This document shows, in pieces, positions 1 through 8,001 of a stretch of DNA of 64,000 nt. Source of the stretch: an uncultured Corynebacterium sp. (GTDB lineage Bacteria; Actinomycetota; Actinomycetes; Mycobacteriales; Mycobacteriaceae). Within the stretch, counting starts at the first letter, position 1; every line of letters starts with the position of its first letter. The stretch lies in assembly GCA_943913645.1 (NCBI GenBank), contig CALTYZ010000005.1, forward strand, positions 37,870 to 101,869, written 5' to 3'. The notes beneath the pieces are model-generated. The model saw nothing but the letters and a program-made list of their open reading frames with translations. It made no database searches and had not been told where the DNA came from. A program made the position numbers and the translations under genes.

Positions 1-186
1 CGAGTAGGCAACGAACTCGCCCGCGGTGGGCTGTGCAATGATGAACCGGTCGAGGATGACCGCGCTGCCAACAGGGACCTGGGTTTTGGCAACGTCATCT
101 GTTGGTTCCTCACCGCACGCGGCGAGGAATGCACCCGCAAACGTGGTGGCGGAACCGATGAGAAAAAGGCGGCGTGAACATGTCAT
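1..186 (-). CDS. Rieske [2Fe-2S] lipoprotein, N-terminal part
   Basis: Only the first ~62 codons are in the window; the gene runs off the left edge. The N-terminus has a twin arginine (MTCSRRLFL), a hydrophobic stretch and a lipobox-like LAAC followed by GEEP, so a Tat-exported lipoprotein is likely. The mature part begins with a segment (VPVGSAVILDRFIIAQP) typical of the start of small bacterial Rieske domains; the cluster-binding CxH...CxxH residues would lie outside the window. The ATG overlaps the trpA stop in an ATGA arrangement, so it is probably translated from the trp mRNA. A function in tryptophan synthesis is not implied. The Rieske call is moderately sure; the export signal is clear. 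Confidence 0.65.
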   Translation of the reverse strand, partial: MTCSRRLFLIGSATTFAGAFLAACGEEPTDDVAKTQVPVGSAVILDRFIIAQPTAGEFVAYS

Positions 187-1025
187 GCCTTCAGCGTAGC
201 CTCTTTCATCATGGCGACATAGGCAGACAATTCCTCTTTCAGCCCATCCCAGTCCGTGACACGGCCAGGATTCGGATGGGTGTATTCCACGTACTTGGTG
301 ACGATGTTGTTGATCGCTGATCCAGTGATCGCGCCCGCCGCCCCCGCCGCCACAGCATCCGCCACATGTTGTGGGGTGGAAATACCGAAGCCGAGCATCA
401 CCGGAGCGGCACCTAATGCCTTGAGGCTTTCTACCACCTCGCGCAGGCCTTCCACGGTTGCTTCATTGTCATCGCCGGTGACCCCATCGCGCGAAACGGC
501 GTAGATGTAGCCGCGTGAATTCGCCGCGACGTCGCGAAGGGTGTGCTCTGCTGCTTTGTGCGGGGCGATATAAATCGGGTCAATGCCGTTGGCTATAGCG
601 GCGTGAGAAAACGGTTCGGATTCGCGCACCGGTACATCTGGCAGCAGGACAGCATCTGCACCTGCGTCGTGCAAATCGCGATAGAACTCATCAAGACCAC
701 GGACGAATGCGACGTTGGAATACGTCAAGATGCCGATGGGCAGCTCCGGGTAGCGGGCGCGCAGTTCACGGATTTGCTCAAGCGCCTGGGCGACCGTCGC
801 CCCACCATCGAGCGCACGGACATGGGAGAGTTGAATCGAGGGGCCGTCTGCAACCGGATCAGAAAACGGCACCCCAAGTTCGACCGCGTCAGCACCAGCC
901 TCAACGGCGGTGGCGATGATCTCGATGGCAGTCTCCGGTGACGGATCAGACAGCATCATGAACGGGACAAATGCTCCCTCGCCTGTGGCGGCTAAACGCT
1001 CGAATGTGGCCTGGTATCGACTCAT
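183..1025 (-). CDS. trpA: Tryptophan synthase alpha subunit
   Basis: TrpA cleaves indole-3-glycerol phosphate to indole and glyceraldehyde 3-phosphate and passes indole to TrpB. The 280-residue protein has the family hallmarks: an N-terminal FVPFMMLSDPSPE stretch, the catalytic-Glu segment AVELGVPFSDPVADGP (normally ELGxPFSDPxADGP), the catalytic-Asp region GADAVLLPDVPV, and the phosphate-binding GFGIS and GAITGSAI loops. Length is normal. The ATG overlaps the trpB stop by 4 bp, so translation is probably coupled. It is the last biosynthetic cistron of the operon. Confidence 0.97.
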   Translation of the reverse strand: MSRYQATFERLAATGEGAFVPFMMLSDPSPETAIEIIATAVEAGADAVELGVPFSDPVADGPSIQLSHVRALDGGATVAQALEQIRELRARYPELPIGILTYSNVAFVRGLDEFYRDLHDAGADAVLLPDVPVRESEPFSHAAIANGIDPIYIAPHKAAEHTLRDVAANSRGYIYAVSRDGVTGDDNEATVEGLREVVESLKALGAAPVMLGFGISTPQHVADAVAAGAAGAITGSAINNIVTKYVEYTHPNPGRVTDWDGLKEELSAYVAMMKEATLKA

Positions 1026-2404
1026 TGCTTCGCCTCCTGGGCGCTAGGGTCTGCTGGGGTGTGCTCGGTTGGTTCGCCTGCGGTATGGGCACCGGGATTA
1101 TCGGCAATTGGTGCGCTATCAGTGACGTTGCCGCGGTGGTTTGGGCGGCGGTCTTCGACCACCCAGTCCGGGTGCTGTTCCAGCGTGCGGCGGATATGGG
1201 CAATATCCTTATCGCCGCGGCCTGAAAGGGAGACGAGAATGTTCAGTGGTTCACCATCGGTCGGTGCTTCGGCTGCGCGGCGTAAGGCGTATGCGAGCGC
1301 GTGTGAAGATTCCAGCGCTGGAATGATGCCCTCATAGCGCGACAGGAGCTGAAAGGCTTTCAGTGCCTCCTCGTCAGAAATGGGGACGTAGGAGGCGCGC
1401 CCAGTGTGGGCCAAGTAGGCATGTTCCGGGCCGACCGCTGGGTAGTCCAACCCTGCTGAGATTGAGTAGGAGTCCTCCACCTGCCCGTCACTATCGCGCA
1501 TGAGATAGGAGCGGGTGCCGTGCAGGATGCCAACAGTGCCGGCGTTGATTGCCGCACCGTGTTTACCCAACCCGAAACCTTCGCCACCTGGTTCAGCACC
1601 GACAAGTTCGACTGCTTCATCGTCAATGAAGTCCGCGAACATGCCGATGGCGTTCGAGCCGCCGCCAACGCAAGCGGTGACCACATCAGGAAGCGCACCG
1701 ATGCGTTCAAGCATCTGTGCGCGCGCCTCGGTGGAGATGACGCGGTGGAATTCCTTGACCAATTTTGGAAACGGGTGCGGCCCAGCGGCGGTGCCAAGAA
1801 GGTAGTGCGTGTTGTGGAATGTCGCGGTCCAATCTCGCAGCGCTTCATTCACCGCATCTTTCAGCGTGCCTGCACCGGATTCCACGCCGATGACTTCCGC
1901 GCCCATCAACCGCATGCGATAGACGTTCGGTTCTTGGCGGGCCATGTCTTTGGTGCCCATGTAGATCACGCATTTGAGATCTAACAGCGCGCACGCCAGT
2001 GCGGTCGCGGTGCCGTGTTGTCCGGCACCGGTCTCTGCGACCACACGGGTTTTGCCCATCTTCTTTGCCAGCAAGGCCTGGCCGATGACTTGGTTTGTTT
2101 TATGCGCTCCGCCGTGGACAAGGTCTTCGCGTTTGAGAAAAATGCGCGCATTGGCACCGTCAAGGGGCAGGTTACGGCACTCTGTTAGCGGGGTGGGTCG
2201 GCCAAGGTAGTCACGTAACAGGCCGCGATATTCGCGCATGAACTCCTCGTCGGCCATGGCGTCGACAAACGCTTGCTCGAGTTGATCGAGTGCGGGCAAC
2301 AGGCCTTCGGCCACGTACTGGCCGCCGAATTCGCCGTAGTACGCCGGCAGCAGCGGATACGTGCCGCTGCCCCCAGGCGTAAGTGGTGGTGTAGTTGCAG
2401 TCAT
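1022..2404 (-). CDS. trpB: Tryptophan synthase beta subunit
   Basis: PLP enzyme that condenses indole with serine to give tryptophan. The PLP lysine sits in the conserved HGGAHKTNQ motif, followed by AETGAGQHG and the phosphate-binding GGGSNAIG loop. The catalytic core ends near residue 415. About 45 further residues form a low-complexity tail rich in Ala, Pro, Thr and Glu, longer than in a typical TrpB of about 400 residues. The start overlaps the trpCF stop (ATGA), and the stop overlaps the trpA start. Confidence 0.97.
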   Translation of the reverse strand: MTATTPPLTPGGSGTYPLLPAYYGEFGGQYVAEGLLPALDQLEQAFVDAMADEEFMREYRGLLRDYLGRPTPLTECRNLPLDGANARIFLKREDLVHGGAHKTNQVIGQALLAKKMGKTRVVAETGAGQHGTATALACALLDLKCVIYMGTKDMARQEPNVYRMRLMGAEVIGVESGAGTLKDAVNEALRDWTATFHNTHYLLGTAAGPHPFPKLVKEFHRVISTEARAQMLERIGALPDVVTACVGGGSNAIGMFADFIDDEAVELVGAEPGGEGFGLGKHGAAINAGTVGILHGTRSYLMRDSDGQVEDSYSISAGLDYPAVGPEHAYLAHTGRASYVPISDEEALKAFQLLSRYEGIIPALESSHALAYALRRAAEAPTDGEPLNILVSLSGRGDKDIAHIRRTLEQHPDWVVEDRRPNHRGNVTDSAPIADNPGAHTAGEPTEHTPADPSAQEAKQ

Positions 2405-3876
2405 GAGGGATCCTCGTCAGTGATTGAAGTTGTTGAAGTGGTTGGGTAGTGAAAGTTGGCGATGGTGTCAAACGTTTGGCGCACAGCAGCGGCGTCTTTG
2501 TAGCCAGCCCATGTCCCCGCCGTAGCCGGGTATTCAACCGCGGAGTTCAGATCAACTCCGGCGCAACCAACGGCAAGCGCTTCGGTGACATTGGCAGGCC
2601 CGATGCCCCCGGCGAGTAAGGACATTGCTTTGACCTTAGCCGGGATGGTGTCCCAGTCGAAGGTGTGGCCAGACCCACCACCGTGCGCGTCAAGCACGAG
2701 CTTATCCGCGTCGCTACCAGGCTCGGCCAGTGCCTTCGCTATGGTCGGGCCTTCTGGCTGAGTCATGGAAATTGCTCGCCAGATTTCTGTCCCCTCCCCT
2801 ACTGCTGCACGTGCCTGGGCAATGAGCGTGTGTTCGGCCTCCAGGCTGCCTTGGTAGGGGGCGTGGAGCTGGAGGGCGCTGATGCCGTCAACAAGCAACT
2901 GCGCAAAGTCCGTTGTGCGCCGTGAGACCGCAACAAAGTTCAACCCCGGCTCTGCGGCGATGATTTCTGTGGCCGTTTCACGTGAAACATTCCTTCGGCT
3001 TGCCGCTTCGAAGATGAGCCCGCCGTAGACTGCGCCCGCAGCTTTTGCCACTTGTGCGGCACGTCCAGACCGCAATCCGCACACCTTATTCGGGCCATAG
3101 ACCAGCTCGCGAGCGGCACGATCGACGTCCGGTTGGCTGGTCAGCTGGGAGCCGACGAGGAACCCGTTAGCGTGCGCGCCGAGTCTCCGGACCGTCTCCA
3201 CATCGCGGATACCAGACTCAGCAACGATAACGGAGTCTGCAGGCGCAAGCACTGCCAACTGGGCACAGCGGCCAAGATCAATGCTGAGATCGTGAAGGTT
3301 ACGGTGATTCACCCCGAAAATCTTCGCGCCGAGTCGAGCTGCGCGCCGCGCCTCGTCCTCATCAATGACCTCAGTCAGCACGTCCATGCCGAGCGAGTCC
3401 GCCAGTGCGCTCAAGCGTGCGTAGTCGTGATCGTTGAGCACCGACAGCATGAGCAAGATGGCGTCCGCCCCGAAGTAGCGAGCGGCGTAAACCTGAATCT
3501 CGTCGATGATGAAGTCCTTGCACAGAACAGGCAGGTGCGTCGTGGCGGCTACCGTTGCCAGATGGTCGTAATCCCCACTGAACTTCTCCGGTTCGCACAA
3601 CACTGAGATGCCAGCGGCGTAGCGGGAGTAGACAGATGCGATCTCGCCCGGATGGTACTGAGCGCGGATCACCCCGAGTGAGGGCGAGGAGGCCTTGCAC
3701 TCCATGATGAAACTCGTGCCCGGAGCGGCCAGGTTGGCGTACAGTGAACGCTCCGATTTACGTAACGTGTCAAAATTAACGTGTGCCACGCGTTGGCGGA
3801 TTTCGTCAAGGTGACGTTTTCGATTTTCGACGATGCCCTCCAACACCGTCGGCATCCCTGAACCACTAGGCCCCAT
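2401..3876 (-). CDS. trpCF: Bifunctional indole-3-glycerol phosphate synthase / phosphoribosylanthranilate isomerase
   Basis: Fusion of two TIM-barrel enzymes for consecutive steps from phosphoribosylanthranilate to indole-3-glycerol phosphate. The N-terminal TrpC half contains SFIMECKASSPSLG, VLCKDFIIDEIQV and VAESGI. The TrpF half starts near residue 255 (KVCGLRSGRAAQVAKAAGA) and contains DAHGGGSGHTFDWD and LAGGIGPANV. The start chosen at 3876 overlaps the trpD stop and has AGGAGG six bases upstream; an internal ATG at 3855 is an alternative. The reading frame carries a parS-type palindrome at 2974-2989. The fused form is usual in corynebacteria and enterobacteria. Confidence 0.95.
   Translation of the reverse strand: MGPSGSGMPTVLEGIVENRKRHLDEIRQRVAHVNFDTLRKSERSLYANLAAPGTSFIMECKASSPSLGVIRAQYHPGEIASVYSRYAAGISVLCEPEKFSGDYDHLATVAATTHLPVLCKDFIIDEIQVYAARYFGADAILLMLSVLNDHDYARLSALADSLGMDVLTEVIDEDEARRAARLGAKIFGVNHRNLHDLSIDLGRCAQLAVLAPADSVIVAESGIRDVETVRRLGAHANGFLVGSQLTSQPDVDRAARELVYGPNKVCGLRSGRAAQVAKAAGAVYGGLIFEAASRRNVSRETATEIIAAEPGLNFVAVSRRTTDFAQLLVDGISALQLHAPYQGSLEAEHTLIAQARAAVGEGTEIWRAISMTQPEGPTIAKALAEPGSDADKLVLDAHGGGSGHTFDWDTIPAKVKAMSLLAGGIGPANVTEALAVGCAGVDLNSAVEYPATAGTWAGYKDAAAVRQTFDTIANFHYPTTSTTSITDEDPS
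2974..2989. promoter_or_regulatory. parS-like ParB-binding palindrome inside trpCF
   Basis: The core GTTTCACGTGAAAC is a perfect palindrome and matches the bacterial parS consensus TGTTTCACGTGAAACA except for the first base. It lies within coding sequence and reads GRFT(F)-type codons without breaking the frame. Likely a chromosome segregation site bound by ParB. Confidence 0.85.
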
Positions 3877-4894
3877 AGTTCGCCTCCTCATGAGTACGCA
3901 GCCACGCCTGCACAGTGCCATCTTCAATCACCTCAAGCGCGCGCGCCACCCCATCACGGATCGAATCCGCCATCCCATAGATATAAAACATCGCACCCGC
4001 AGCAGCCGCCACCGCATCGCGGTGCGCAGCCGGCCCCTCCCCCGCGAAGGTAGCGCGCATCAACGCCGCATTCGTTGCACCATCCCCACCACGCAAATCC
4101 TCCAAGGAGTGACGGCTCACACCGATGTCTTCCGGAGTGAGCCGGTAGTGCTCAATCTGCCCATCCGCACCGAGCTCCCACACCTCCGTCTCACCATGCA
4201 CCGCGATCTCATCGGTGCCTGCACCATGCACAACCAGCGCGCGACTGCGGCCAAGCTCCTGCATCGTCTCAATGATGAGCTGCCCAATCGCAGGATTAGC
4301 AATGCCCATGATCTGAAACTCCGGGCGCGCCGGGGAAAGCAACGGGCCCATCGTATTGAACAACGTGGATACACCTAAGGATTTACGCACCGGCTGCACA
4401 TGCGCAATCGCCGGGTTGTAGGCCGGGGCAAACAAGAACGTGAAGTTGGATGATTCAAATTGACGCACCGCACGCTCCGGATCCAGATCCAACGGGATGT
4501 GCAACGCCTCCAACACGTCAGCCGAACCCGACTTGGACGACACGGACCGGTTGCCGCACTTGATCATCTTCACCCCAGCAGCGGCTGCCACAAGTGATGC
4601 GGCCGTGGTGATGTTGATGGTGTTCGCCCCATCCCCACCAGTACCAGCGGTATCCATAACCCCCTCCCCCGTGATCGGAAACGGCCTGCCAGCGGCAAGA
4701 AACGCACGTGCAGCCCCCGCGATGTCAGCAAAAGTTTCCCCACGGGTACGGATAGTCGCCAGCAACGCCGCAATGTGGACGTCGTCATAATCGCCGACGG
4801 TCAGCGGTGTGAATACCTCCACCGCCTCGGCAAGGCTCGGCTGTGGGTTATTGAGAAACCTGCGCAAAATCTCCAGCGATGTGTCAGTTGCCAT
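3866..4894 (-). CDS. trpD: Anthranilate phosphoribosyltransferase
   Basis: Transfers phosphoribosyl from PRPP to anthranilate, the second step of the branch. The 342-residue protein has the PRPP-binding motif MDTAGTGGDGANTINITT, the KCGNRSVSSKSGSADVLEALH motif (here read from positions about 4497-4570) and HPxxxP-like VQPVRKSLG, all diagnostic of TrpD. The start overlaps the trpG end by 11 bp. The downstream trpCF start lies inside its last codons, so coupling is likely. Confidence 0.97.
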   Translation of the reverse strand: MATDTSLEILRRFLNNPQPSLAEAVEVFTPLTVGDYDDVHIAALLATIRTRGETFADIAGAARAFLAAGRPFPITGEGVMDTAGTGGDGANTINITTAASLVAAAAGVKMIKCGNRSVSSKSGSADVLEALHIPLDLDPERAVRQFESSNFTFLFAPAYNPAIAHVQPVRKSLGVSTLFNTMGPLLSPARPEFQIMGIANPAIGQLIIETMQELGRSRALVVHGAGTDEIAVHGETEVWELGADGQIEHYRLTPEDIGVSRHSLEDLRGGDGATNAALMRATFAGEGPAAHRDAVAAAAGAMFYIYGMADSIRDGVARALEVIEDGTVQAWLRTHEEANYGA

Positions 4895-5534
4895 GAGCGT
4901 GCTCGCCTTTCTTCAGTAGTTGTTCAACGCAGCGCGCCAACATGATCGGGCCTGCGGGGGTAAGCAGTGAGTCGGGATGAAACTGCACACCAACAGACAT
5001 GCCATCAGTCGTTTCAGCAGCCATCATGACCTCACCGATCGCAGATGGTGCCCACGCAAGCGCCCGCATCCCGGCGGGCTCTTGGGTTGCGCCTAAGGAG
5101 TGATAGCGCGCCACTGGGACCATCCGCCCGGGTATGCCCGGCACACTATCGGTGGCCAACCCAGCGAAGATGGGTGAGCCTACACCGGCAGGGGTCAGCT
5201 GCATAGCTAATGACACCCCATGCTCCGGGCCGCACGGCACCACCTGGCCGCCGTGATGCTCAATCAGCGCCTGGTAGCCCAAGCAAATGCCAAGGATGGG
5301 AATGCGCCCTTGGGCACGCGCAATGACCTCCATCATGCACCCTGCGTCCATGGGATAGCCCGGCCCGGGCGAAAGCACGATCAGCTCAGGGCGCACCCCA
5401 TCGGGTGCGGTGCCTAACACTGTTTCAGCGCTGACAGTGTTGCGATACACCACCGTCTCCTGGCCGGGTAGACCAGCAAGGGCGTCCACCAGGTTGTAGA
5501 CGAAGGAATCCTGGTTATCCAACAACACGATCAT
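4884..5534 (-). CDS. trpG: Anthranilate synthase component II (glutamine amidotransferase)
   Basis: Class I glutamine amidotransferase that supplies ammonia to TrpE. It begins with ILLDNQDSFVYNLVD, has the oxyanion-hole segment LSPGPGYPMDAG, the nucleophile Cys in ILGICLGYQA, and the His-Glu pair near VGVQFHPDS. It is a stand-alone 216-residue subunit, not fused to TrpD. Its ATG overlaps the trpE stop (ATGA) and its end overlaps trpD. Confidence 0.97.
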   Translation of the reverse strand: MIVLLDNQDSFVYNLVDALAGLPGQETVVYRNTVSAETVLGTAPDGVRPELIVLSPGPGYPMDAGCMMEVIARAQGRIPILGICLGYQALIEHHGGQVVPCGPEHGVSLAMQLTPAGVGSPIFAGLATDSVPGIPGRMVPVARYHSLGATQEPAGMRALAWAPSAIGEVMMAAETTDGMSVGVQFHPDSLLTPAGPIMLARCVEQLLKKGEHAHGN

Positions 5535-7111
5535 CGCGCCACCTCCGTTGTCCTAGCCGCGGCCGCTTGCGCCAGCGCATGCAGCACCGCATACGCCTTG
5601 TGCAAGGTCTCATCGGCTTCTGCCTGCGGGTTGGAATCGCGCACCACCCCTGCCCCGGCTTGCACCACCGCGGTGCCGCCTGTGACATAGGCCGAGCGGA
5701 TCACAATGCAGGTATCAAAATCGCCAGAGCCGTGCAGGTAGCCCACCGCCCCGCCGTAGGAGCCGCGCCGGGTGCCTTCAAACTCGCGCAGTAACTCGGT
5801 TGCCCGCAGTTTCGGAGCCCCGGTGAGTGTGCCCATGTTCATGCATGCGCGATACGCGTCGAGCGCGTCTAAATCCTCGGCAAGGCGTGCTGTTACTCGC
5901 GACACCAGGTGCATCACCCGCGAATAGCGGTCTACTTGCAGTAGCTCGGCGACTTTCCGTGTGCCGGGTGCTGCCACACGCGCCATGTCGTTGCGCGCTA
6001 AGTCCACCAACATTGTGTGCTCAGCTACCTCCTTTGCGTCGGTGCGCAGTTGCAGCTCCATACGCGCATCCAGCTCGTGGTTGACACTGCCATCAGGGTT
6101 GAGTCCACGCGGGCGCGTGCCCGCAATTGGGTACAGCTGCACCTGGCGTGTTGCCGCGTCGAACTTCAAGCTCGATTCGGGTGAGGCTCCAAAGAGCTCA
6201 TATGGTTGCCCGCCGCGGTCCACGCCGCGCACATAGAACATGTACGGCGAGGGGTTGGTTTCACGCAGGCGCTGGTATGCCGCAAATGCGTCGGGGCACT
6301 GTGTTGTAAAGCTGCGCGCTGGGACGACTTGGTAGATGTCACCGTCATGAATGGAGCTTTTCAGCTTCTCGACGCCCCCGCGAAACCCTTCATCGTCGAC
6401 TTCGGCTTGCACAACGAGCCGTTCGGGGCCGGGGGTGGGGCTGGATGTGGTGGCAGCGGGGGCTGGGTGTGTCTTGGTTGTTAGCCCTGCGATCCGCTGC
6501 GCGTAGGCAGTCAGGTCGATGCCTTCTCCGGTTGCGTCGAGCGCGGTGAGGTAGGCGTGCTGTTGTTGGTGGTCTACTTTCAACAGCACTTCGGCGAGGA
6601 TGAATTGGTAGTCCGGGTAGGTGTTTGCACCTTCGCCCACAGCGGGCAGTTGCTCGAAAGTTTCCAAGTAGTCGAACGCGAACCCGCCGGCCAGCATGGG
6701 GAAGTCTTCGTTGTGGTAGGTGCGGTCGGCGTGTGTGGTCAGTGCGCGTAGCACCTCGGCGGTGGATGCGGCGGTGAGGCGCTCGCGTTCGTTGTCTGCG
6801 GCAGCCGGCGGGAATTCGTATTCGTGCTCTGCCACCGCGTAGGGGGCGAGGTCTTCGCGCAGCTGGGCTGCAATGACATGGCCGGATGCGGTCAGTGGGT
6901 CAACGTGCACGCGTGAGCCGTTGCAGGTTACGCGCAGTGAGGCTGACAGCACTGCCACGGAGCGAAGCCCTGAGCGGGTTGTAATGTCGACTGATTCCAG
7001 CAGTACGGAGTCGGGTGCCGTGGTGGCGCCGAGGCGGTTGAACAGTGCCGAGGCGTCTGGGTGGTAGTGCACGCTGTGGTGTGTGAAGCGTGGCGGGGGT
7101 TTGCTCATCAC
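5531..7111 (-). CDS. trpE: Anthranilate synthase component I
   Basis: Converts chorismate and ammonia to anthranilate. The start at 7111 (MSKPPPRF) is chosen because the longer frame runs through the attenuator. Near residue 35 the protein shows LLESVDITTRSGLRS, an exact match to the LLES-x10-S motif that forms the tryptophan feedback site. The C-terminal chorismate-binding domain has PSPYMFYVRG, GASPES, PIAGTRPRG, LVDLARND, SYGGAVGYL and QAGAGVV, all conserved. It is the first structural gene after the trpL leader, so it is probably controlled by both attenuation and feedback inhibition. Confidence 0.97.
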   Translation of the reverse strand: MMSKPPPRFTHHSVHYHPDASALFNRLGATTAPDSVLLESVDITTRSGLRSVAVLSASLRVTCNGSRVHVDPLTASGHVIAAQLREDLAPYAVAEHEYEFPPAAADNERERLTAASTAEVLRALTTHADRTYHNEDFPMLAGGFAFDYLETFEQLPAVGEGANTYPDYQFILAEVLLKVDHQQQHAYLTALDATGEGIDLTAYAQRIAGLTTKTHPAPAATTSSPTPGPERLVVQAEVDDEGFRGGVEKLKSSIHDGDIYQVVPARSFTTQCPDAFAAYQRLRETNPSPYMFYVRGVDRGGQPYELFGASPESSLKFDAATRQVQLYPIAGTRPRGLNPDGSVNHELDARMELQLRTDAKEVAEHTMLVDLARNDMARVAAPGTRKVAELLQVDRYSRVMHLVSRVTARLAEDLDALDAYRACMNMGTLTGAPKLRATELLREFEGTRRGSYGGAVGYLHGSGDFDTCIVIRSAYVTGGTAVVQAGAGVVRDSNPQAEADETLHKAYAVLHALAQAAAARTTEVAR

Positions 7112-7152
7112 ATCGTCCTTGGTAGTCGTATGCACCGAGGCGCTAGGAGAGC

Positions 7153-7192
7153 AAAAGGCCCGCGGTGCTTGGGTGTTCCAAGCCGGCGGGCC
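7153..7192 (-). terminator. trp attenuator terminator
   Basis: On the minus strand GGCCCGC and CTTGG pair with CCAAG and GCGGGCC around a short loop, and four T follow the stem. It lies between the Trp-rich leader peptide and trpE, the place expected for a transcription attenuator. The competing antiterminator would involve the leader codons just upstream. Confidence 0.8.
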
Positions 7193-7226
7193 GGTTATAA
7201 AGGTGGACTTTTTCGTGGCACGCCGT

Positions 7227-7274
7227 TTATGCGCGCCACCACCAGGTGCGGTTCTGGTCATTGAAGAAAGTCAC
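7227..7274 (-). CDS. trpL: trp operon leader peptide
   Basis: A 15-codon frame read from GTG gives MTFFNDQNRTWWWRA followed by TAA. Three adjacent Trp codons directly upstream of a strong intrinsic terminator are the classic layout of ribosome-mediated attenuation. The GTG start is inferred; no good Shine-Dalgarno sequence precedes it, and an in-frame TTG a little upstream is an alternative. When charged tRNA-Trp is scarce, ribosomes should stall on the WWW run and favour the antiterminator. Confidence 0.8.
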   Translation of the reverse strand: MTFFNDQNRTWWWRA

Positions 7275-7281
7275 GAAGTTA

Positions 7282-7310
7282 AACGTAGCGCACAATGCAT
7301 GCTCTGGCAA
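7282..7310 (-). promoter_or_regulatory. Candidate trp operon promoter
   Basis: On the minus strand TTGCCA (7310-7305) and TACGTT (7287-7282) are separated by 17 bases and sit just before trpL. Both hexamers are imperfect, so this is a tentative call. Confidence 0.35.
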
Positions 7311-7347
7311 CCGTTTCCGAACGTTGCTGCGCGTGTGGTGTTGGTTG

Positions 7348-7863
7348 CTACTCTTGCTCGTCTGCGGTGCCGGCTGCTTTGCGCATGGCATCAAGATCGA
7401 CTGCCGGGGGCGCGGTATCGCCACCGGTGCCATTGGTAGGGTCCGCACTGGGGGTGCCGGTGTGGGTAGTGCTGGACTGGTCGTTGGCTTGGGTGTGGAG
7501 TGCAACGTCGACAAGCGCGGCGGCTTTTGCTCCGAAGTTCCCGCCGATTGCGAGCGCCACACCAGCCGCAAGGAGCGCGATGACTGGGGCGAGCCACACC
7601 CAGCCGTGCGCGATGAGTGCGAATGCGGCACCCATGGCGAGCGCTACCCCGGCGAGGATCCAGAACGGTCCGACGACGCGGTGTGCCTGCACCCACGTTG
7701 CCTCGTTGCTGCGTACCTCTTGTACGCGCAGGCCGATCACGTTATTGCCGGGAAGTTTACCGCTGGTGGCCAGCGCGCCGATGACAACGAAGGCGATGGC
7801 GGCGAGGAGGAACATGACGCCGAGCGTCACGTTCAGGGGAGCCATATTCGAAAACGGGGACAT
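7348..7863 (-). CDS. SdpI-family membrane protein
   Basis: The start at 7863 (MSPFSNMAPLN) is preferred over an upstream ATG because the hydrophobic core begins right after it. About 171 residues hold three predicted membrane segments (near residues 10-30, 60-85 and 88-110). The segment GLRVQEVRSNEATWVQAHRVV is the SdpI/YhfL-like signature, a conserved Arg/Trp loop after the first helix. The last ~50 residues are a Thr/Gly/Pro-rich, probably disordered tail. SdpI proteins in Bacillus give immunity to the SdpC toxin; most homologues have unknown function. The gene is transcribed in the same direction as trp but separated from it by the leader region. Confidence 0.7.
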   Translation of the reverse strand: MSPFSNMAPLNVTLGVMFLLAAIAFVVIGALATSGKLPGNNVIGLRVQEVRSNEATWVQAHRVVGPFWILAGVALAMGAAFALIAHGWVWLAPVIALLAAGVALAIGGNFGAKAAALVDVALHTQANDQSSTTHTGTPSADPTNGTGGDTAPPAVDLDAMRKAAGTADEQE

Positions 7864-8001
7864 GGTGCCCAAGCATAAACCCCGCCCAGCTTGCGGGGTC
7901 GAGTGCCCTGCGCTGCGGGCGGTGCGCGACAATGGGCATGTATATGTACCCACCGCATTGGGTGTTGCTCATCCGGTGCGTGACCCTGAGGTTTGCTGAC
8001 C

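Noticed and set aside
7227..7631. 134-codon minus-strand frame ending in the trp leader
   Set aside because: Only its last 15 codons make sense as trpL; the upstream part overlaps the SdpI-like gene in another frame.
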